Shown: piece after piece, positions 23,723 through 33,250 of the stretch
Layout: every line of letters starts with the position of its first letter
Position numbering within the stretch: the stretch's first letter is position 1
Assembly: GCA_039980135.1 (NCBI GenBank)
Contig: JBDXCV010000011.1
Span: 1-64,000, forward strand
DNA from: Alphaproteobacteria bacterium
GTDB lineage: Bacteria; Pseudomonadota; Alphaproteobacteria; UBA6615
DNA: 64,000 nucleotides
Direction of reading: 5' to 3'
The notes under the pieces: generated by a model
Told to the model about the DNA's origin: nothing
The model's input: only the letters and a program-made list of their open reading frames with translations
The model's database searches: none
Program-made: the position numbers and the translations under genes

Positions 23723-25054
23723 ATGCCGGCCGGCGCGCTCTTTGATCCCGAGGCCGAGACCCGGGACCCCGCAGACCAGAAACGGAAAGACGAACCGGTC
23801 TATCGCCGGCAGATCGAGTATCTCTTTGCGCGGTCGGAATTTTATCAGGCAAAGTTCAAGGAAGCGGGCTTCAGGACGCCTGAATCGATTGGCGGTCTGG
23901 ACGAGCTGCGCCATCTGCCGCTCACGGTGAAAGATGAGCTCCGCGCGAGCCAGGCCGAGCATCTGCCATTGGGCAAGCAGCTTGCGGCACCGCTCGATGA
24001 TGTGGTTCGGATCTATTCGACCAGCGGCACCTCAGGCACCCCGCTCTATATTCCTGTCACGCTGGGCGACCTCAAACGCTGGATTCACACCTCGAACCGA
24101 AGCTATTTCGCCGCCGGCATCCGGCCCCACCACCGGGTCGTCACCACGTATAATTCCGGCCCGTTTGCGGCGGGTGCGGTGCATGAATCCATGATCGCGT
24201 TGGGTGTTCGCATGGTGCCGGTGGGGAGCGGGAACACCGAGCGGCTCCTGACCGCGTTGGAACGGTTTCAGGTGCAGGCCATGCCCGGCACACCATCCTA
24301 TTTCCTGTATATCGCCGAAGCCGCGCGCGCGCGCGGGATCGATCCGGCAGCCTGCGGGCTCGAAACACTGGTGGCCGGTGGGGAGCCCGGTGGCGGTGAA
24401 CCCGAGGTTCGCGCCCAGATCGAGGGGGCCTTCAACGCGAAGGTGCATGAGGTGCTGGGGCTCGGTGAGCTTTCGATCTCGATGTTCGGCGAAGGCCCCG
24501 AGCAGGATGGGATGAACTTCCTGGCCCGCGACTATATCCATATGGAGCTGATCGATCCGAAAACGGAAGAGATTCTGCCGTTCGAAGACGGGGTCCAGGG
24601 CGAGCCGGTCTACACCCATTTACAACAGGAAGCCGCACCCCTGCTGCGCTATCGCTCACGTGATCATGTCACCGTGAGCATGGGCCCGGTCGCCAGCGGC
24701 CGCACGGGTCCGCGAATACGTTGCATCGGGCGGACCGACGACATGCTCATCGTGCGTGGCGTGAATGTCTTTCCCAGCGCCATCCGGGAGGTGGTGAGCC
24801 TGTTTCGTCCGGAGGTGAGCGGCATCATGCTGGTACGCCCGAAGAAGAAAGGCGTCCAGCAACTGCCACCGTTGCCGATCCATGTAGAGGCAGCCGACGG
24901 CAGCACACCGGGAGCGGGCCTCGGGGCGGCCATCGAAAAGACGATCCGCGAGAAGCTGGTGGTCACGACAAAGGTCGAGATCGTGCCTTTCGGCAGCCTG
25001 CCGCGCACCGACTACAAGACAAAGCTCGTGGATGACACCGACGCGGCGACCTGA
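23723..25054 (+). CDS. Phenylacetate-CoA ligase-like AMP-dependent ligase
   Basis: 443 residues of the PaaK branch of the ANL superfamily: YSTSGTSGTPL phosphate loop near 97-107, GGEPGGGEPEVR, VLGLGELS in the place of the usual YGxTE motif, RYRSRDHVTV and C-terminal GRTDDMLIVRGVNVFPS. These enzymes activate (aryl)acetic or related acids with ATP and CoA. Coupled to the citryl-CoA-lyase-like gene, it could form the acyl-CoA that is then cleaved. Substrate unknown. Confidence 0.8.
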   Translation: MPAGALFDPEAETRDPADQKRKDEPVYRRQIEYLFARSEFYQAKFKEAGFRTPESIGGLDELRHLPLTVKDELRASQAEHLPLGKQLAAPLDDVVRIYSTSGTSGTPLYIPVTLGDLKRWIHTSNRSYFAAGIRPHHRVVTTYNSGPFAAGAVHESMIALGVRMVPVGSGNTERLLTALERFQVQAMPGTPSYFLYIAEAARARGIDPAACGLETLVAGGEPGGGEPEVRAQIEGAFNAKVHEVLGLGELSISMFGEGPEQDGMNFLARDYIHMELIDPKTEEILPFEDGVQGEPVYTHLQQEAAPLLRYRSRDHVTVSMGPVASGRTGPRIRCIGRTDDMLIVRGVNVFPSAIREVVSLFRPEVSGIMLVRPKKKGVQQLPPLPIHVEAADGSTPGAGLGAAIEKTIREKLVVTTKVEIVPFGSLPRTDYKTKLVDDTDAAT

Positions 25055-25061
25055 TTGCCGG

Positions 25062-25694
25062 TCAGGCGATCGCCGGGTTCAGCGTGTATTCGCCCACAAC
25101 CTGCCCGCTGGCGAGGATGTGCCCCTCCATGGCCGCCAGCGCGTCGCCGCCGCTGAAGATCCCGCCTAGGCCGAGCGTCTCGACATCGAGCGCATACACC
25201 GTGAACACATACTCATGCATGATTTCGTCGTTCCAGGGCGGGGCGGGGCCGTCATATCCGCCATAATCGCCCGCCATGTCCGGGTTCGAGGCCATGAACA
25301 TGCCGAAATCGTTGGCGCCGCGTACGCCATGCGCCGCAGGTCCTGTCGCCTTGCCCTTGGGCACGACCGCGTCGGATTCGGCGCCCTTCGGCACGCTGGT
25401 TGTGGACGCGGGAATATCGACGAGGACCCAGTGCATGAAGTCCATGCGCGGCAGGTCCGCGGAGATCGTTTTGCCGTCCTGATTGGCATCATCGAACACC
25501 GTCGGGACACTGCGATCATGCATGATGATCGCGTAGGATTTGGTCCCGTCGGGGCCGGCACTCCAGCTGATGGCCGGGCTGATATTCGCACCGAAGGTGA
25601 AGGGTTCGCTTTCGGTGCGGACGCCGAAGGCGAATGCCTCGGGTATCCGTTGACCTTCGGTGATGCCGTCGATGCTGAGGCTGAGAGCCGTCAT
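25062..25694 (-). CDS. YbhB/YbcL (PEBP) family protein
   Basis: 210 residues of the phosphatidylethanolamine-binding protein family: FTFGANISPAISWS, SYAIIMHDRSV, HWVLVDIPAS, and the GYDGPAPPWNDEIMHEYVFTVYAL segment that forms the anion pocket. Bacterial members (YbhB, YbcL) are cytosolic or periplasmic with poorly known roles. No signal peptide is seen. Convergent with the ligase gene; no functional link to neighbours is evident. Confidence 0.85.
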   Translation of the reverse strand: MTALSLSIDGITEGQRIPEAFAFGVRTESEPFTFGANISPAISWSAGPDGTKSYAIIMHDRSVPTVFDDANQDGKTISADLPRMDFMHWVLVDIPASTTSVPKGAESDAVVPKGKATGPAAHGVRGANDFGMFMASNPDMAGDYGGYDGPAPPWNDEIMHEYVFTVYALDVETLGLGGIFSGGDALAAMEGHILASGQVVGEYTLNPAIA

Positions 25695-25814
25695 GATTCA
25701 TCCCCCGTGATGGTTGCTGTGAGCCTGATCCTTCAGGGCCCGGGAGCTTAGCATGCGGGGATGGCCTGAAAAGACCGGCTCGGCACAGGCGCGGCACCGG
25801 CGCGGCGGCTGTGC

Positions 25815-26855
25815 CTAGAAATTCGCCGACAGGCTGATCGCACCGAACCGGTCAGCCTGGCGCTGTCCCTCGAATTCCCGGGTCCGGAGTATCTGGGTCA
25901 CGGCCAGGCGCACGCCGCGATAGATGAAGGCGAGGCCGACCTGCGCATCCCCGACCAGATGTCGTTTGTCGACACTGTGGCTTCTGGCAAACGTGTTTCC
26001 GTCGAGGAAGATGTCATGGGCGACGCCGCGTACCTGGATGCCGGCAAAGGCGTACCAGGCGAGGCCGGATTGCTTGTCCACTGCCGCGAGACCGCTGAGC
26101 GATGGGCGGATGAGCGGCGGGCCATAATCGACGTCGAGATTCTGTCCGACCCGAAGTATGGCGCCAGCGCTGGCGAAGGTCATCACGTTGCCGACGCTGC
26201 CGCCGATATGGGGGATGGCACCGACCTCGACGCCGAACAGATTCCATGGGTCAGGGCGCCAGCGGCGTTCACCGATCAGCATCACGCCGGGCTCGTTGTC
26301 GAGTTGGTGGCCCCAACCGTTCGAACGGCCGACATTTATCAGGTCATGTACGCCGTTCTGTACCTGTCGGCCCAGGGCCAGGGGGCCGACGATACCGAGA
26401 TTGAGTTCCACCGTGTCGAGCCTGTTGGTCGAAGACGACGCCGGGTCGCGTCTGGTTTCGGCGTGGACGGATATGGCGCCGTACAGCCAGCCGGCATAGG
26501 GGCGGTCATCGGTCACCAGGCCGGAGGTGGTCGTGTTTTCCGGGGTAAAGATGCTCTGTCCGAATGCCGCGCCGACCCGGCCCTGACGCAGGCTTGCAAA
26601 AGGATAAAGCGTCTCGAGTACATCCTTGACCCAGATCGGGTCGTCGTCACGCGCACCGGAAACCCAGGACAGGCGGAATCCGTTGGTGTAATGCCGGTCG
26701 GTGTTGGCGATCCGGTCATTCTCCCACTGGACGCTGTAGGTATCTTTCGTCGTCTGCGCGTTCGCCTGTACTGTTGCCGCCACATTGGATGCGGCAAGAC
26801 AAGCGCCGACCAGGGCGAAAATGCTAAAAACAGGCGGGGACAATCCGGGCACCAT
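25815..26855 (-). CDS. LpxR-like outer-membrane lipid A deacylase
   Basis: 346 residues with a signal peptide (cleavage probably after ANA, residue 33) and a C-terminal phenylalanine typical of outer-membrane barrels. Family residues of LpxR (DUF2219) are present: Asn46-Asp47 (QWENDRIANTDRHYTNG) and His183 in GWGHQL, which take part in calcium binding and catalysis. LpxR removes the 3'-acyloxyacyl chain of lipid A in the outer membrane. Activity is likely given the conserved residues, but the lipid A type of this organism is unknown. Divergent from queA. Confidence 0.8.
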   Translation of the reverse strand: MVPGLSPPVFSIFALVGACLAASNVAATVQANAQTTKDTYSVQWENDRIANTDRHYTNGFRLSWVSGARDDDPIWVKDVLETLYPFASLRQGRVGAAFGQSIFTPENTTTSGLVTDDRPYAGWLYGAISVHAETRRDPASSSTNRLDTVELNLGIVGPLALGRQVQNGVHDLINVGRSNGWGHQLDNEPGVMLIGERRWRPDPWNLFGVEVGAIPHIGGSVGNVMTFASAGAILRVGQNLDVDYGPPLIRPSLSGLAAVDKQSGLAWYAFAGIQVRGVAHDIFLDGNTFARSHSVDKRHLVGDAQVGLAFIYRGVRLAVTQILRTREFEGQRQADRFGAISLSANF

Positions 26856-26923
26856 GGGGACGCATCTTTGTTGAAACGAATTGCTTGCAAGCTAATGGCA
26901 GCCACGCGGACATGGAGTCAATC

Positions 26924-27979
26924 ATGCGCCTGGATCCAGATGCGACAACGATGAGAACATCCGAATTCGATTTCGAGCTCCCGGCGGCACGGATCGCGCA
27001 ACGACCGGCGGAGCCGCGCGAATCCGCGCGCCTGCTCGATCTGCGCGACGGCATGTCAGACCGTGTCGTTCGGGACCTGCCGGGTCTGCTCGATCCCGAC
27101 AGTCTGCTGGTGGTGAACGATACCCGGGTGATTCCCGCGCAACTCGAGGGCCGTCGTGGCGAGGGGCGGATGTCGGTGACCTTGCACAAGCGCCTGAGCG
27201 ATACCGAATGGCTTGCCTTTGCGCGACCCGCTAAACGGCTGAGGCCCGGAGATCGCATTGATTTTGCCGAAGGCTTTGCCGCGGAGATGATCGGGCGACG
27301 GGATGGCGGCGAAGTGCATCTGCGCTTCGATATGGACGCAGCGGCGTTTCGCGATGCGTTGGCGAACCATGGCCGGACCCCGCTCCCGCCCTATATCAAG
27401 CGCTCCGATGGCCCCGACGGGCAAGACGCCCATGATTATCAGACGATGTTTGCCGCTCGCGAGGGTGCCGTGGCGGCCCCGACCGCCGGCCTGCATTTCA
27501 CCCCCGCGCTGATGACCGCGCTCGCGTCTGCCGGCATGGAGATCGCATCGGTGACCCTGCATGTGGGGGCGGGGACGTTCCTGCCCGTGACGGCCGAGGA
27601 TGTGCACGAACACAAGATGCATGCCGAATATGGCGAAGTGGACGCCGATGTCGCTGCGCGGGTCAACGCGGCGCGGGCGGCCGGGAGGCCGGTCGTGTCG
27701 ATCGGCACGACCGCGCTCCGGATTCTCGAAACCGCCGTTGATGCAGAGGGTTTGGTTTCGGCGTTTCGCGGCGACACAAGGCTCTTCTGTGTGCCCGGAT
27801 ACGAGTTTCGGGCCGTCGATCAACTTTTCACGAATTTCCATCTGCCGCGCTCGACGTTGTTCATGCTGGTCTGCGCATTTGCGGGAACGGAACATATGCG
27901 TGAGGCTTACCGCCACGCCGTCGATGCGGGATACCGTTTCTTCTCCTATGGGGATGCGACATTGCTGCGGCGGGCCTGA
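26924..27979 (+). CDS. queA: S-adenosylmethionine:tRNA ribosyltransferase-isomerase
   Basis: 351 residues matching QueA along its length: MRTSEFDFELP near the start, LLVVNDTRVIPAQL, PPYIKR, AAPTAGLHF and the C-terminal NFHLPRSTLFMLVCAFAG. QueA transfers the ribosyl part of SAM to preQ1 in tRNA anticodons, giving epoxyqueuosine. The ATG at 26924 has GGAG six bases upstream; the ATG at 26951 matches the usual family start and is the alternative. queF and queG follow. The usual neighbour tgt is not in the window. Confidence 0.92.
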   Translation: MRLDPDATTMRTSEFDFELPAARIAQRPAEPRESARLLDLRDGMSDRVVRDLPGLLDPDSLLVVNDTRVIPAQLEGRRGEGRMSVTLHKRLSDTEWLAFARPAKRLRPGDRIDFAEGFAAEMIGRRDGGEVHLRFDMDAAAFRDALANHGRTPLPPYIKRSDGPDGQDAHDYQTMFAAREGAVAAPTAGLHFTPALMTALASAGMEIASVTLHVGAGTFLPVTAEDVHEHKMHAEYGEVDADVAARVNAARAAGRPVVSIGTTALRILETAVDAEGLVSAFRGDTRLFCVPGYEFRAVDQLFTNFHLPRSTLFMLVCAFAGTEHMREAYRHAVDAGYRFFSYGDATLLRRA

Positions 27980-28045
27980 CCCTATAGATGCCTCGGCAAG
28001 TATGAGATGATTGCCCCAAAGGGCCTTGCACAAGGGTGCGGTGAC

Positions 28046-28510
28046 ATGAATGACGAAGTCTATGACGGGCTGACGCAACTCGGCAGTCCGTCGAAATTGC
28101 CGGCGTCGCCGGAAGAAGCCAGTCTGGAGCGGGTGCCTAACCCGAAGCCGGGGACCACCTACCTGGTGCGGTTCGCCTGCCCGGAATTCACGTCCCTGTG
28201 TCCGATCACAGGCCAGCCCGATTTTGCCCATCTCGTGATCGACTATGTGCCCGACGGCTGGCTGGTCGAGAGCAAGTCCCTGAAGCTGTTTCTCGGTTCC
28301 TACCGCAACCATGGCGGATTTCACGAGGCGTGCACTGTGGATATCGCCCAGCGGATCGAAACATTGCTGGATCCGGCCTGGCTCCGGATCGGCGGTTACT
28401 GGTATCCGCGTGGCGGCATCCCCATCGATGTGTTCTATCAATCCGGCGAGCCCCCCGAGGGGTTGTGGTTGCCCGATCAGGGGGTCGCGCCCTATCGCGG
28501 GCGCGGCTAG
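28046..28510 (+). CDS. queF: NADPH-dependent 7-cyano-7-deazaguanine reductase
   Basis: 154 residues of the short (unimodular) QueF type. The catalytic cysteine is Cys52 in [13 protein letters not shown] with Asp59 beside it; [20 protein letters not shown] carries the NADPH-binding and substrate glutamate residues. It reduces preQ0 to preQ1, the base that Tgt inserts into tRNA. Lies between queA and queG in the same direction, so this is a queuosine operon. Confidence 0.92.
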   Translation: MNDEVYDGLTQLGSPSKLPASPEEASLERVPNPKPGTTYLVRFACPEFTSLCPITGQPDFAHLVIDYVPDGWLVESKSLKLFLGSYRNHGGFHEACTVDIAQRIETLLDPAWLRIGGYWYPRGGIPIDVFYQSGEPPEGLWLPDQGVAPYRGRG

Positions 28511-28516
28511 GCCTGA

Positions 28517-29659
28517 ATGTCGGATGCGGCGGCCGCTTTGCGCATTCGCGAGAAGGCGACGGCGCTCGGCTTCGATGCGGTTGGTTTTGCGCCTGTCCGT
28601 CTCGCGCCCGAAGTTCGCGAGAATCTGGCAACGTTCCTGGCCGAAGGCCGGCACGGCGACATGGACTGGTTGCCGGCCAAGTCCGAGCGACGGCGCGAAC
28701 CGGCGGCGCTCTGGCCCGAGGCACGCTCCGTGATCGCACTGGGAATGGCCTACACCCCCGGTCCCGGTGCCTTCGAGAGCCTGAATCAAACCGGTATCGG
28801 CCACCTGTCGGTGTATGCGCGCGGGCGTGACTATCACGACGTGATCAAGAAGCGCCTCAAGGCGTTGGGCCGATGGATTTGCGAAGAGTTTCCGGGCGAC
28901 GTGAAGGTATTTGTCGATACCGCACCGGTCATGGAAAAACCCGTGGCGCAGGCCGCGGGTCTGGGCTGGCAGGGGAAGCACACCAATCTGGTGTCGCGCG
29001 ACCATGGGTCATGGTTGTTCCTGGGGGAGGTGTTCACTACCCTCGACCTGCCTGACGACATGGCCGCCGACGATCATTGCGGGTCGTGCCGCCAATGTCT
29101 CGATGCGTGTCCGACAGATGCGCTGCCAGCGCCCTATCAGATTGATGCGCGTCGATGCATTTCATATCTCACAATCGAACATAAAGGACCCATCGACCGC
29201 GAGTTGCGTCCGCTGATCGGCAATCGGATTTACGGTTGCGACGATTGTCTTGCCGCCTGTCCGTGGAACAAGTTCGCCGCTGCGGCACCCGTGACCGAGT
29301 TGCGCGGGCGCGAAGAATTCGCTGCGCCGCGATTGACGGATCTTGTCCGGTTGGATGATGGGGCATTCCGCGCCTTCTTCTCGAAAACTGCGATCAAGCG
29401 TGTGGGGCGGGACCGGTTCGTCCGAAATGTATTGACCGCGCTGGGCAATGTGGGCGGCGAGGGCGCTGCCGACGCGGCCCGCGAACGGCTGAAGGATTCA
29501 TCCCCGCTGGTGCGCGGTGCGGCCGTGTGGGCGTTGTCGCGTCTTTTGTCTGAGAGCGAGTTCGCGGACTTCCGTGCGCAGCATATGCCTGGAGAGGCCG
29601 ACAGCCATGTGCTCTCGGAGTGGGCGACAGAGGAGACTTCCAACGACGGGCTGCGCTAG
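28517..29659 (+). CDS. queG: tRNA epoxyqueuosine(34) reductase
   Basis: 380 residues: N-terminal cobalamin-binding part (VDTAPVMEKPVAQAAGLGWQGKHTN), two [4Fe-4S] ferredoxin motifs (CGSCRQCLDACP and CDDCLAACPWN, with CISYLTIEH between) and a C-terminal HEAT-like tail (RDRFVRNVLTALGN) that reads tRNA. It reduces the epoxide of oQ to queuosine, the last step after QueA. Starts six bases after the queF stop. Confidence 0.92.
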   Translation: MSDAAAALRIREKATALGFDAVGFAPVRLAPEVRENLATFLAEGRHGDMDWLPAKSERRREPAALWPEARSVIALGMAYTPGPGAFESLNQTGIGHLSVYARGRDYHDVIKKRLKALGRWICEEFPGDVKVFVDTAPVMEKPVAQAAGLGWQGKHTNLVSRDHGSWLFLGEVFTTLDLPDDMAADDHCGSCRQCLDACPTDALPAPYQIDARRCISYLTIEHKGPIDRELRPLIGNRIYGCDDCLAACPWNKFAAAAPVTELRGREEFAAPRLTDLVRLDDGAFRAFFSKTAIKRVGRDRFVRNVLTALGNVGGEGAADAARERLKDSSPLVRGAAVWALSRLLSESEFADFRAQHMPGEADSHVLSEWATEETSNDGLR

Positions 29660-29690
29660 TCTCGGCGAAACCATATCAGGGAGAAGACAG

Positions 29691-30191
29691 ATGAGCGTTT
29701 CGGTATCGGATTTTGTCCACGAGTTCGTCGCGTTGCATGACGATGAAGTGGAGTGGCAGGCGGGTGAGGGCGCGAACGAGATTTTGGCTTTACCCGCAGG
29801 CGTGGAGGTCAAGATATTCAACTATGATGCGGCGATGGGTCGGGTCGATATGAAAGTCCGCTTCCCGCCGGGCTATGTCGAACCCGAGCACAGCCACAAG
29901 AGCTGGCACTCCATTGTGGTGCTGGCCGGCCGGATGTGCGTGGCAGGAAAGGATTTGCGCCCGGGCGACTATGTGTTCGGCGGCAATACCCCGCACGGTC
30001 CCTATGAGTATCCCGACGGCTGCGAGGTGTTCATCGTGTTCATGGGCGAGGGCACCCAGCATGAATGGGATGAGGAAAAGCATCTGGCCCATGAGAACAG
30101 CTGGGATGCCGAGACCGACACCGGCAAGGACGGAGTCGCCAAGCAGGCAGCCGCGCGGTCGAGCGGCAAAGTCAGCGCGGATTCGGAGTAG
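29691..30191 (+). CDS. Cupin domain protein
   Basis: 166 residues with one cupin barrel at about 40-125: metal-ligand motif PGYVEPEHSHKSWHSIVVLAGRM split by the usual spacing from PGDYVFGGNTPHGPYEY. The two histidine clusters suggest a bound metal. No fused domain, no signal peptide. AGGGAGAAG precedes the ATG. It is followed nine bases later by a double-YCII protein, so the two may form a pair. Reaction unknown; cupins include dioxygenases, isomerases and sensors. Confidence 0.75.
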   Translation: MSVSVSDFVHEFVALHDDEVEWQAGEGANEILALPAGVEVKIFNYDAAMGRVDMKVRFPPGYVEPEHSHKSWHSIVVLAGRMCVAGKDLRPGDYVFGGNTPHGPYEYPDGCEVFIVFMGEGTQHEWDEEKHLAHENSWDAETDTGKDGVAKQAAARSSGKVSADSE

Positions 30192-30200
30192 GGCACAGTC

Positions 30201-30806
30201 ATGCCGACATATTTTTTCTACTGCCGTGACAAGCCGGATACCCGTGAAACCCGGAAAGCGATCGTCGAGGCGCATTGGGCGTTCATGGATACCTATGCCG
30301 ACCGGATGGTCGCGCGTGGACCGACCCTGGCAGATGACGGCGAGACCCCGACCGGCAGCATGCATATCGTCGAACTCCCGGACGCCGAGGCGGCGCGGGT
30401 GTTCGCCTATGACGAGCCCTATGCGAAGGCCGGCGTGTTCGAAGACATCATCGTTCGTCGCTGGCGTAACGCGCTCGGGCAAACCATGTGGGACTTCGAA
30501 GGCGATCCGGAAAACAATCAGCGGTTTCTGCTGATCGGCCACGGGCGTCCGGACAGGACCGCAGAACGCGATGGTCTTCTCGAAGCCCATCGTGAGTATT
30601 TTATCGACGGCGGTTACCTGCCGCGGTTTATCGAGCGTGGGCCCCTCTACAATGACGATGAAAGCGAATGGGTCGGGAGCGCCATGCTGATTGAGTTCCC
30701 CGATCGTGCAGCGGTCGAGGAAATGCTGGCGGACGAGCCCTATTGCAAGGCGGGCCTCTACACGAGTGTCGATATTCATCCCTGGCGGTTCGGCGGGCGC
30801 CACTAA
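30201..30806 (+). CDS. Protein with two fused YCII-like domains
   Basis: 201 residues made of two similar YCII (dimeric alpha-beta barrel) halves, about 1-95 and 105-200. Each has an EAHW/EAHR helix start, a DPGETP- or DDES-type turn, and the paired segments ARVFAYDEPYAKAGVFED and EEMLADEPYCKAGLYTS. Single YCII proteins normally dimerise; here the dimer is fused in one chain. Proposed roles for the family include small-molecule hydrolysis or dehydrochlorination, but most are unknown. Follows the cupin gene closely. Confidence 0.75.
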   Translation: MPTYFFYCRDKPDTRETRKAIVEAHWAFMDTYADRMVARGPTLADDGETPTGSMHIVELPDAEAARVFAYDEPYAKAGVFEDIIVRRWRNALGQTMWDFEGDPENNQRFLLIGHGRPDRTAERDGLLEAHREYFIDGGYLPRFIERGPLYNDDESEWVGSAMLIEFPDRAAVEEMLADEPYCKAGLYTSVDIHPWRFGGRH

Positions 30807-30897
30807 CGCGCCACCACAGGGTGATTGACGAACCGTTGCGCCGCGCGCGCGGGCGGCTTACATAGACGCCCGTCAGCCAACCCAACCTGTTGAGAGT

Positions 30898-32583
30898 GTG
30901 CCCGTGAACACCCCCCAGTATGTCTATGTCATGAAGGGCCTGACCAAGGTCTTCCCTGGCGGCCGCAAGGTCGTCGAAGATGTCTGGTTGAGCTTCATGC
31001 CCGGCGCCAAGATCGGCGTCCTGGGGCTGAACGGCTCCGGCAAATCGACCCTGCTCAAAATCATGGCGGGCCTTGATGGCGAGTATCAGGGTGAAGCCTG
31101 GGCGGCGGACGGCCTGAAGGTGGGATTCCTGCCGCAGGAACCCGATCTCGACCCTGACAAGGATGTCATGGGCAATGTCATGGATGGCGTGGCCGAGACC
31201 AAGGCGCTACTCGATCGTTTCAACGAAGTGAGCATGCGCTTCGGCGAGGATATTACGCCCGAGGAGATGGATGCACTGATTGCGGAGCAGGCCGAACTCC
31301 AGAACGAAATCGATGCCAGCGACGCATGGGAGCTGGACCGACAGATCGAGATCGCCATGGATGCTCTGCGATGCCCACCAGGTGATGCCGATGTCTCGAA
31401 CCTCTCGGGTGGCGAACGGCGCCGGGTCGCGCTCTGCCGGCTGTTGCTGTCCCGCCCCGATATGCTTTTGCTCGACGAGCCGACCAACCATCTCGATGCG
31501 GAATCCGTCGCCTGGCTCGAGCGTTTTCTGGAAGATTATCCGGGCACAGTGGTTGCGGTGACCCATGACCGATACTTTCTCGACAATGTCGCCGGCTGGA
31601 TCCTCGAACTGGATCGTGGCAAGGGGCTTCCCTTCGAAGGCAATTACAGCGCCTGGCTGGAAGCGAAAGAGAAACGCCTGGCCCAGGAAGAGCGTGAAGA
31701 ATCATCACGCCAGCGCACGATAAAACAGGAGCTGGAGTGGGTGCGTCAGAGCCCGCGTGCACGCCAGGCCAAGAGCAAGGCGCGCGTTGATGCCTATGAG
31801 AAACTCGTCGCGGCCAGCCAGGACAAGGCGCCCGAGGGTCAGCAGATCACCATTCCGCCGGGACCGCGCCTGGGTGACCTGGTGATTGAGGCAGACAACA
31901 TCCGCAAGGGTTTCGGCAATCACCTGCTGATCGACGATCTCAGCTTCAAGATGCCGCCAGGGGCCATCGTCGGGGTGATTGGGCCGAACGGCGCGGGTAA
32001 AACCACGTTCTGCCGCATGGTGACGTCGCAGGAGACACCCGATTCCGGCGACTTCCGGATCGGCGATACCGTGGTGATGGGGTATGTGGACCAAAGCCGC
32101 GACGCGCTGTCCGCGGAGAAGACGGTGTGGGAGGAGATATCCGAGGGGATCGATGTGATCGAGCTCGGCAAGCGGAACGTACAGAGCCGGGCCTACGTCG
32201 CTGGGTTCAATTTCAAGGGATCGGATCAGCAAAAACCCGTCGGGCAGCTATCGGGCGGTGAACGCAACCGCGTACATCTGGCGAAAGTTCTGAAATCCGG
32301 GTCTAACTTCCTGATGTTGGACGAACCGACCAACGATCTGGATGTCGACACATTGCGCGCGCTCGAAGAAGCGCTGCTGGAATTCCCCGGATGCGCGATC
32401 GTGGTCAGCCATGACCGCTGGTTCCTCGATCGGATCGCGACCCATATCCTCGCTTTCGAGGGTAACAGCGAAGTCGTCTGGTTCGAGGGAAACTACGAGG
32501 CCTATACCGAGGACCTCAAGCGCCGTCGCGGCGCAGACGCGGACCAGCCGCACCGGATCAAGTACAAGCCGCTACAGCGCTGA
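30898..32583 (+). CDS. ettA: Energy-dependent translational throttle protein
   Basis: 561 residues, an ABC-F protein with two ATP-binding cassettes: Walker [10 protein letters not shown] and GPNGAGKTT, signature LSGGE twice, Walker [12 protein letters not shown] and [11 protein letters not shown]. An inter-domain linker follows [20 protein letters not shown]. Length and the early [13 protein letters not shown] match EttA, which binds the ribosomal E site and senses ADP/ATP. Start is GTG at 30898 or 30904; both lack a clear ribosome binding site. Confidence 0.92.
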   Translation: MPVNTPQYVYVMKGLTKVFPGGRKVVEDVWLSFMPGAKIGVLGLNGSGKSTLLKIMAGLDGEYQGEAWAADGLKVGFLPQEPDLDPDKDVMGNVMDGVAETKALLDRFNEVSMRFGEDITPEEMDALIAEQAELQNEIDASDAWELDRQIEIAMDALRCPPGDADVSNLSGGERRRVALCRLLLSRPDMLLLDEPTNHLDAESVAWLERFLEDYPGTVVAVTHDRYFLDNVAGWILELDRGKGLPFEGNYSAWLEAKEKRLAQEEREESSRQRTIKQELEWVRQSPRARQAKSKARVDAYEKLVAASQDKAPEGQQITIPPGPRLGDLVIEADNIRKGFGNHLLIDDLSFKMPPGAIVGVIGPNGAGKTTFCRMVTSQETPDSGDFRIGDTVVMGYVDQSRDALSAEKTVWEEISEGIDVIELGKRNVQSRAYVAGFNFKGSDQQKPVGQLSGGERNRVHLAKVLKSGSNFLMLDEPTNDLDVDTLRALEEALLEFPGCAIVVSHDRWFLDRIATHILAFEGNSEVVWFEGNYEAYTEDLKRRRGADADQPHRIKYKPLQR

Positions 32584-32620
32584 ATTCGGAGGCGTACTGG
32601 CGAGGCGGGGGAGACGGCGC

Positions 32621-33238
32621 CTAGCTGTCCCGCATCTTGCGCAACTGCTCAAGCAGTGACGACAATTTGCGGCCATTATTGAGAATGACCGAGTTGAACT
32701 CGTCGCGTTGCGTGTTCGCCATGCTGAAGCCCGCGACCTTCACATCCACGATCTTGATGACGTCGCCCTGGCTGGCAACGCGCCATTCGATCTGGACGGG
32801 CGAGGTGGGGCTCGTGAAGAACTGGCTGGAGACCAACGCTACCTTTTCCGGACCGTTGCTCGGCTCGTTGGTCGCGCCGCGGACCTCGAACGACTGTCCG
32901 GAATAGAGAGAGAAGCGGTCTGCCCAGGTGCTGACGATCACGTCCTCAAAGAGCACGAGATATTCCTCGCGTTCTTCTTTGGAGGCATTGCGCCAGTAAC
33001 GGCCCAGCGCAAAGCGGGCGATGGCGTCCACGGCGAAGCCTTCACGGAACAGGCTCCTGAACTGCGCGCGCCGGTCCTCGCTGGTGATCTCGGCGTCTGT
33101 CAGGGTCGTGATGGCACGATCGGACAGGGACTTGATGAATGAAACGGATTTGTCCAGATGATCGTCGGCCTGCGCGGCGGGCGCGACGAAGAGCAATGCG
33201 AGGACAATGACGAACGCCGGGTTGACACGGGCGATCAT
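32621..33238 (-). CDS. mlaC: MlaC-type phospholipid-binding periplasmic protein
   Basis: 205 residues with a signal peptide (hydrophobic VIVLALLFVAPAAQA, cleavage near 24) and the MlaC/Ttg2D fold: RRAQFRSLFREGFAVDAIARFALGRYWRNAS and YLVLFEDVIVSTWADRF. MlaC ferries phospholipids between the outer-membrane lipoprotein MlaA and the inner-membrane Mla ABC transporter to keep outer-membrane asymmetry. It follows mlaA after 12 bases; the transporter genes mlaFED are not in the window. Confidence 0.88.
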   Translation of the reverse strand: MIARVNPAFVIVLALLFVAPAAQADDHLDKSVSFIKSLSDRAITTLTDAEITSEDRRAQFRSLFREGFAVDAIARFALGRYWRNASKEEREEYLVLFEDVIVSTWADRFSLYSGQSFEVRGATNEPSNGPEKVALVSSQFFTSPTSPVQIEWRVASQGDVIKIVDVKVAGFSMANTQRDEFNSVILNNGRKLSSLLEQLRKMRDS

Positions 33239-33250
33239 GGGAGCGGGCCC

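Noticed and set aside
27056-29005. Minus-strand frame of 649 codons opposite queA-queF-queG
   Set aside because: Spans three real genes antisense and lacks any motif.
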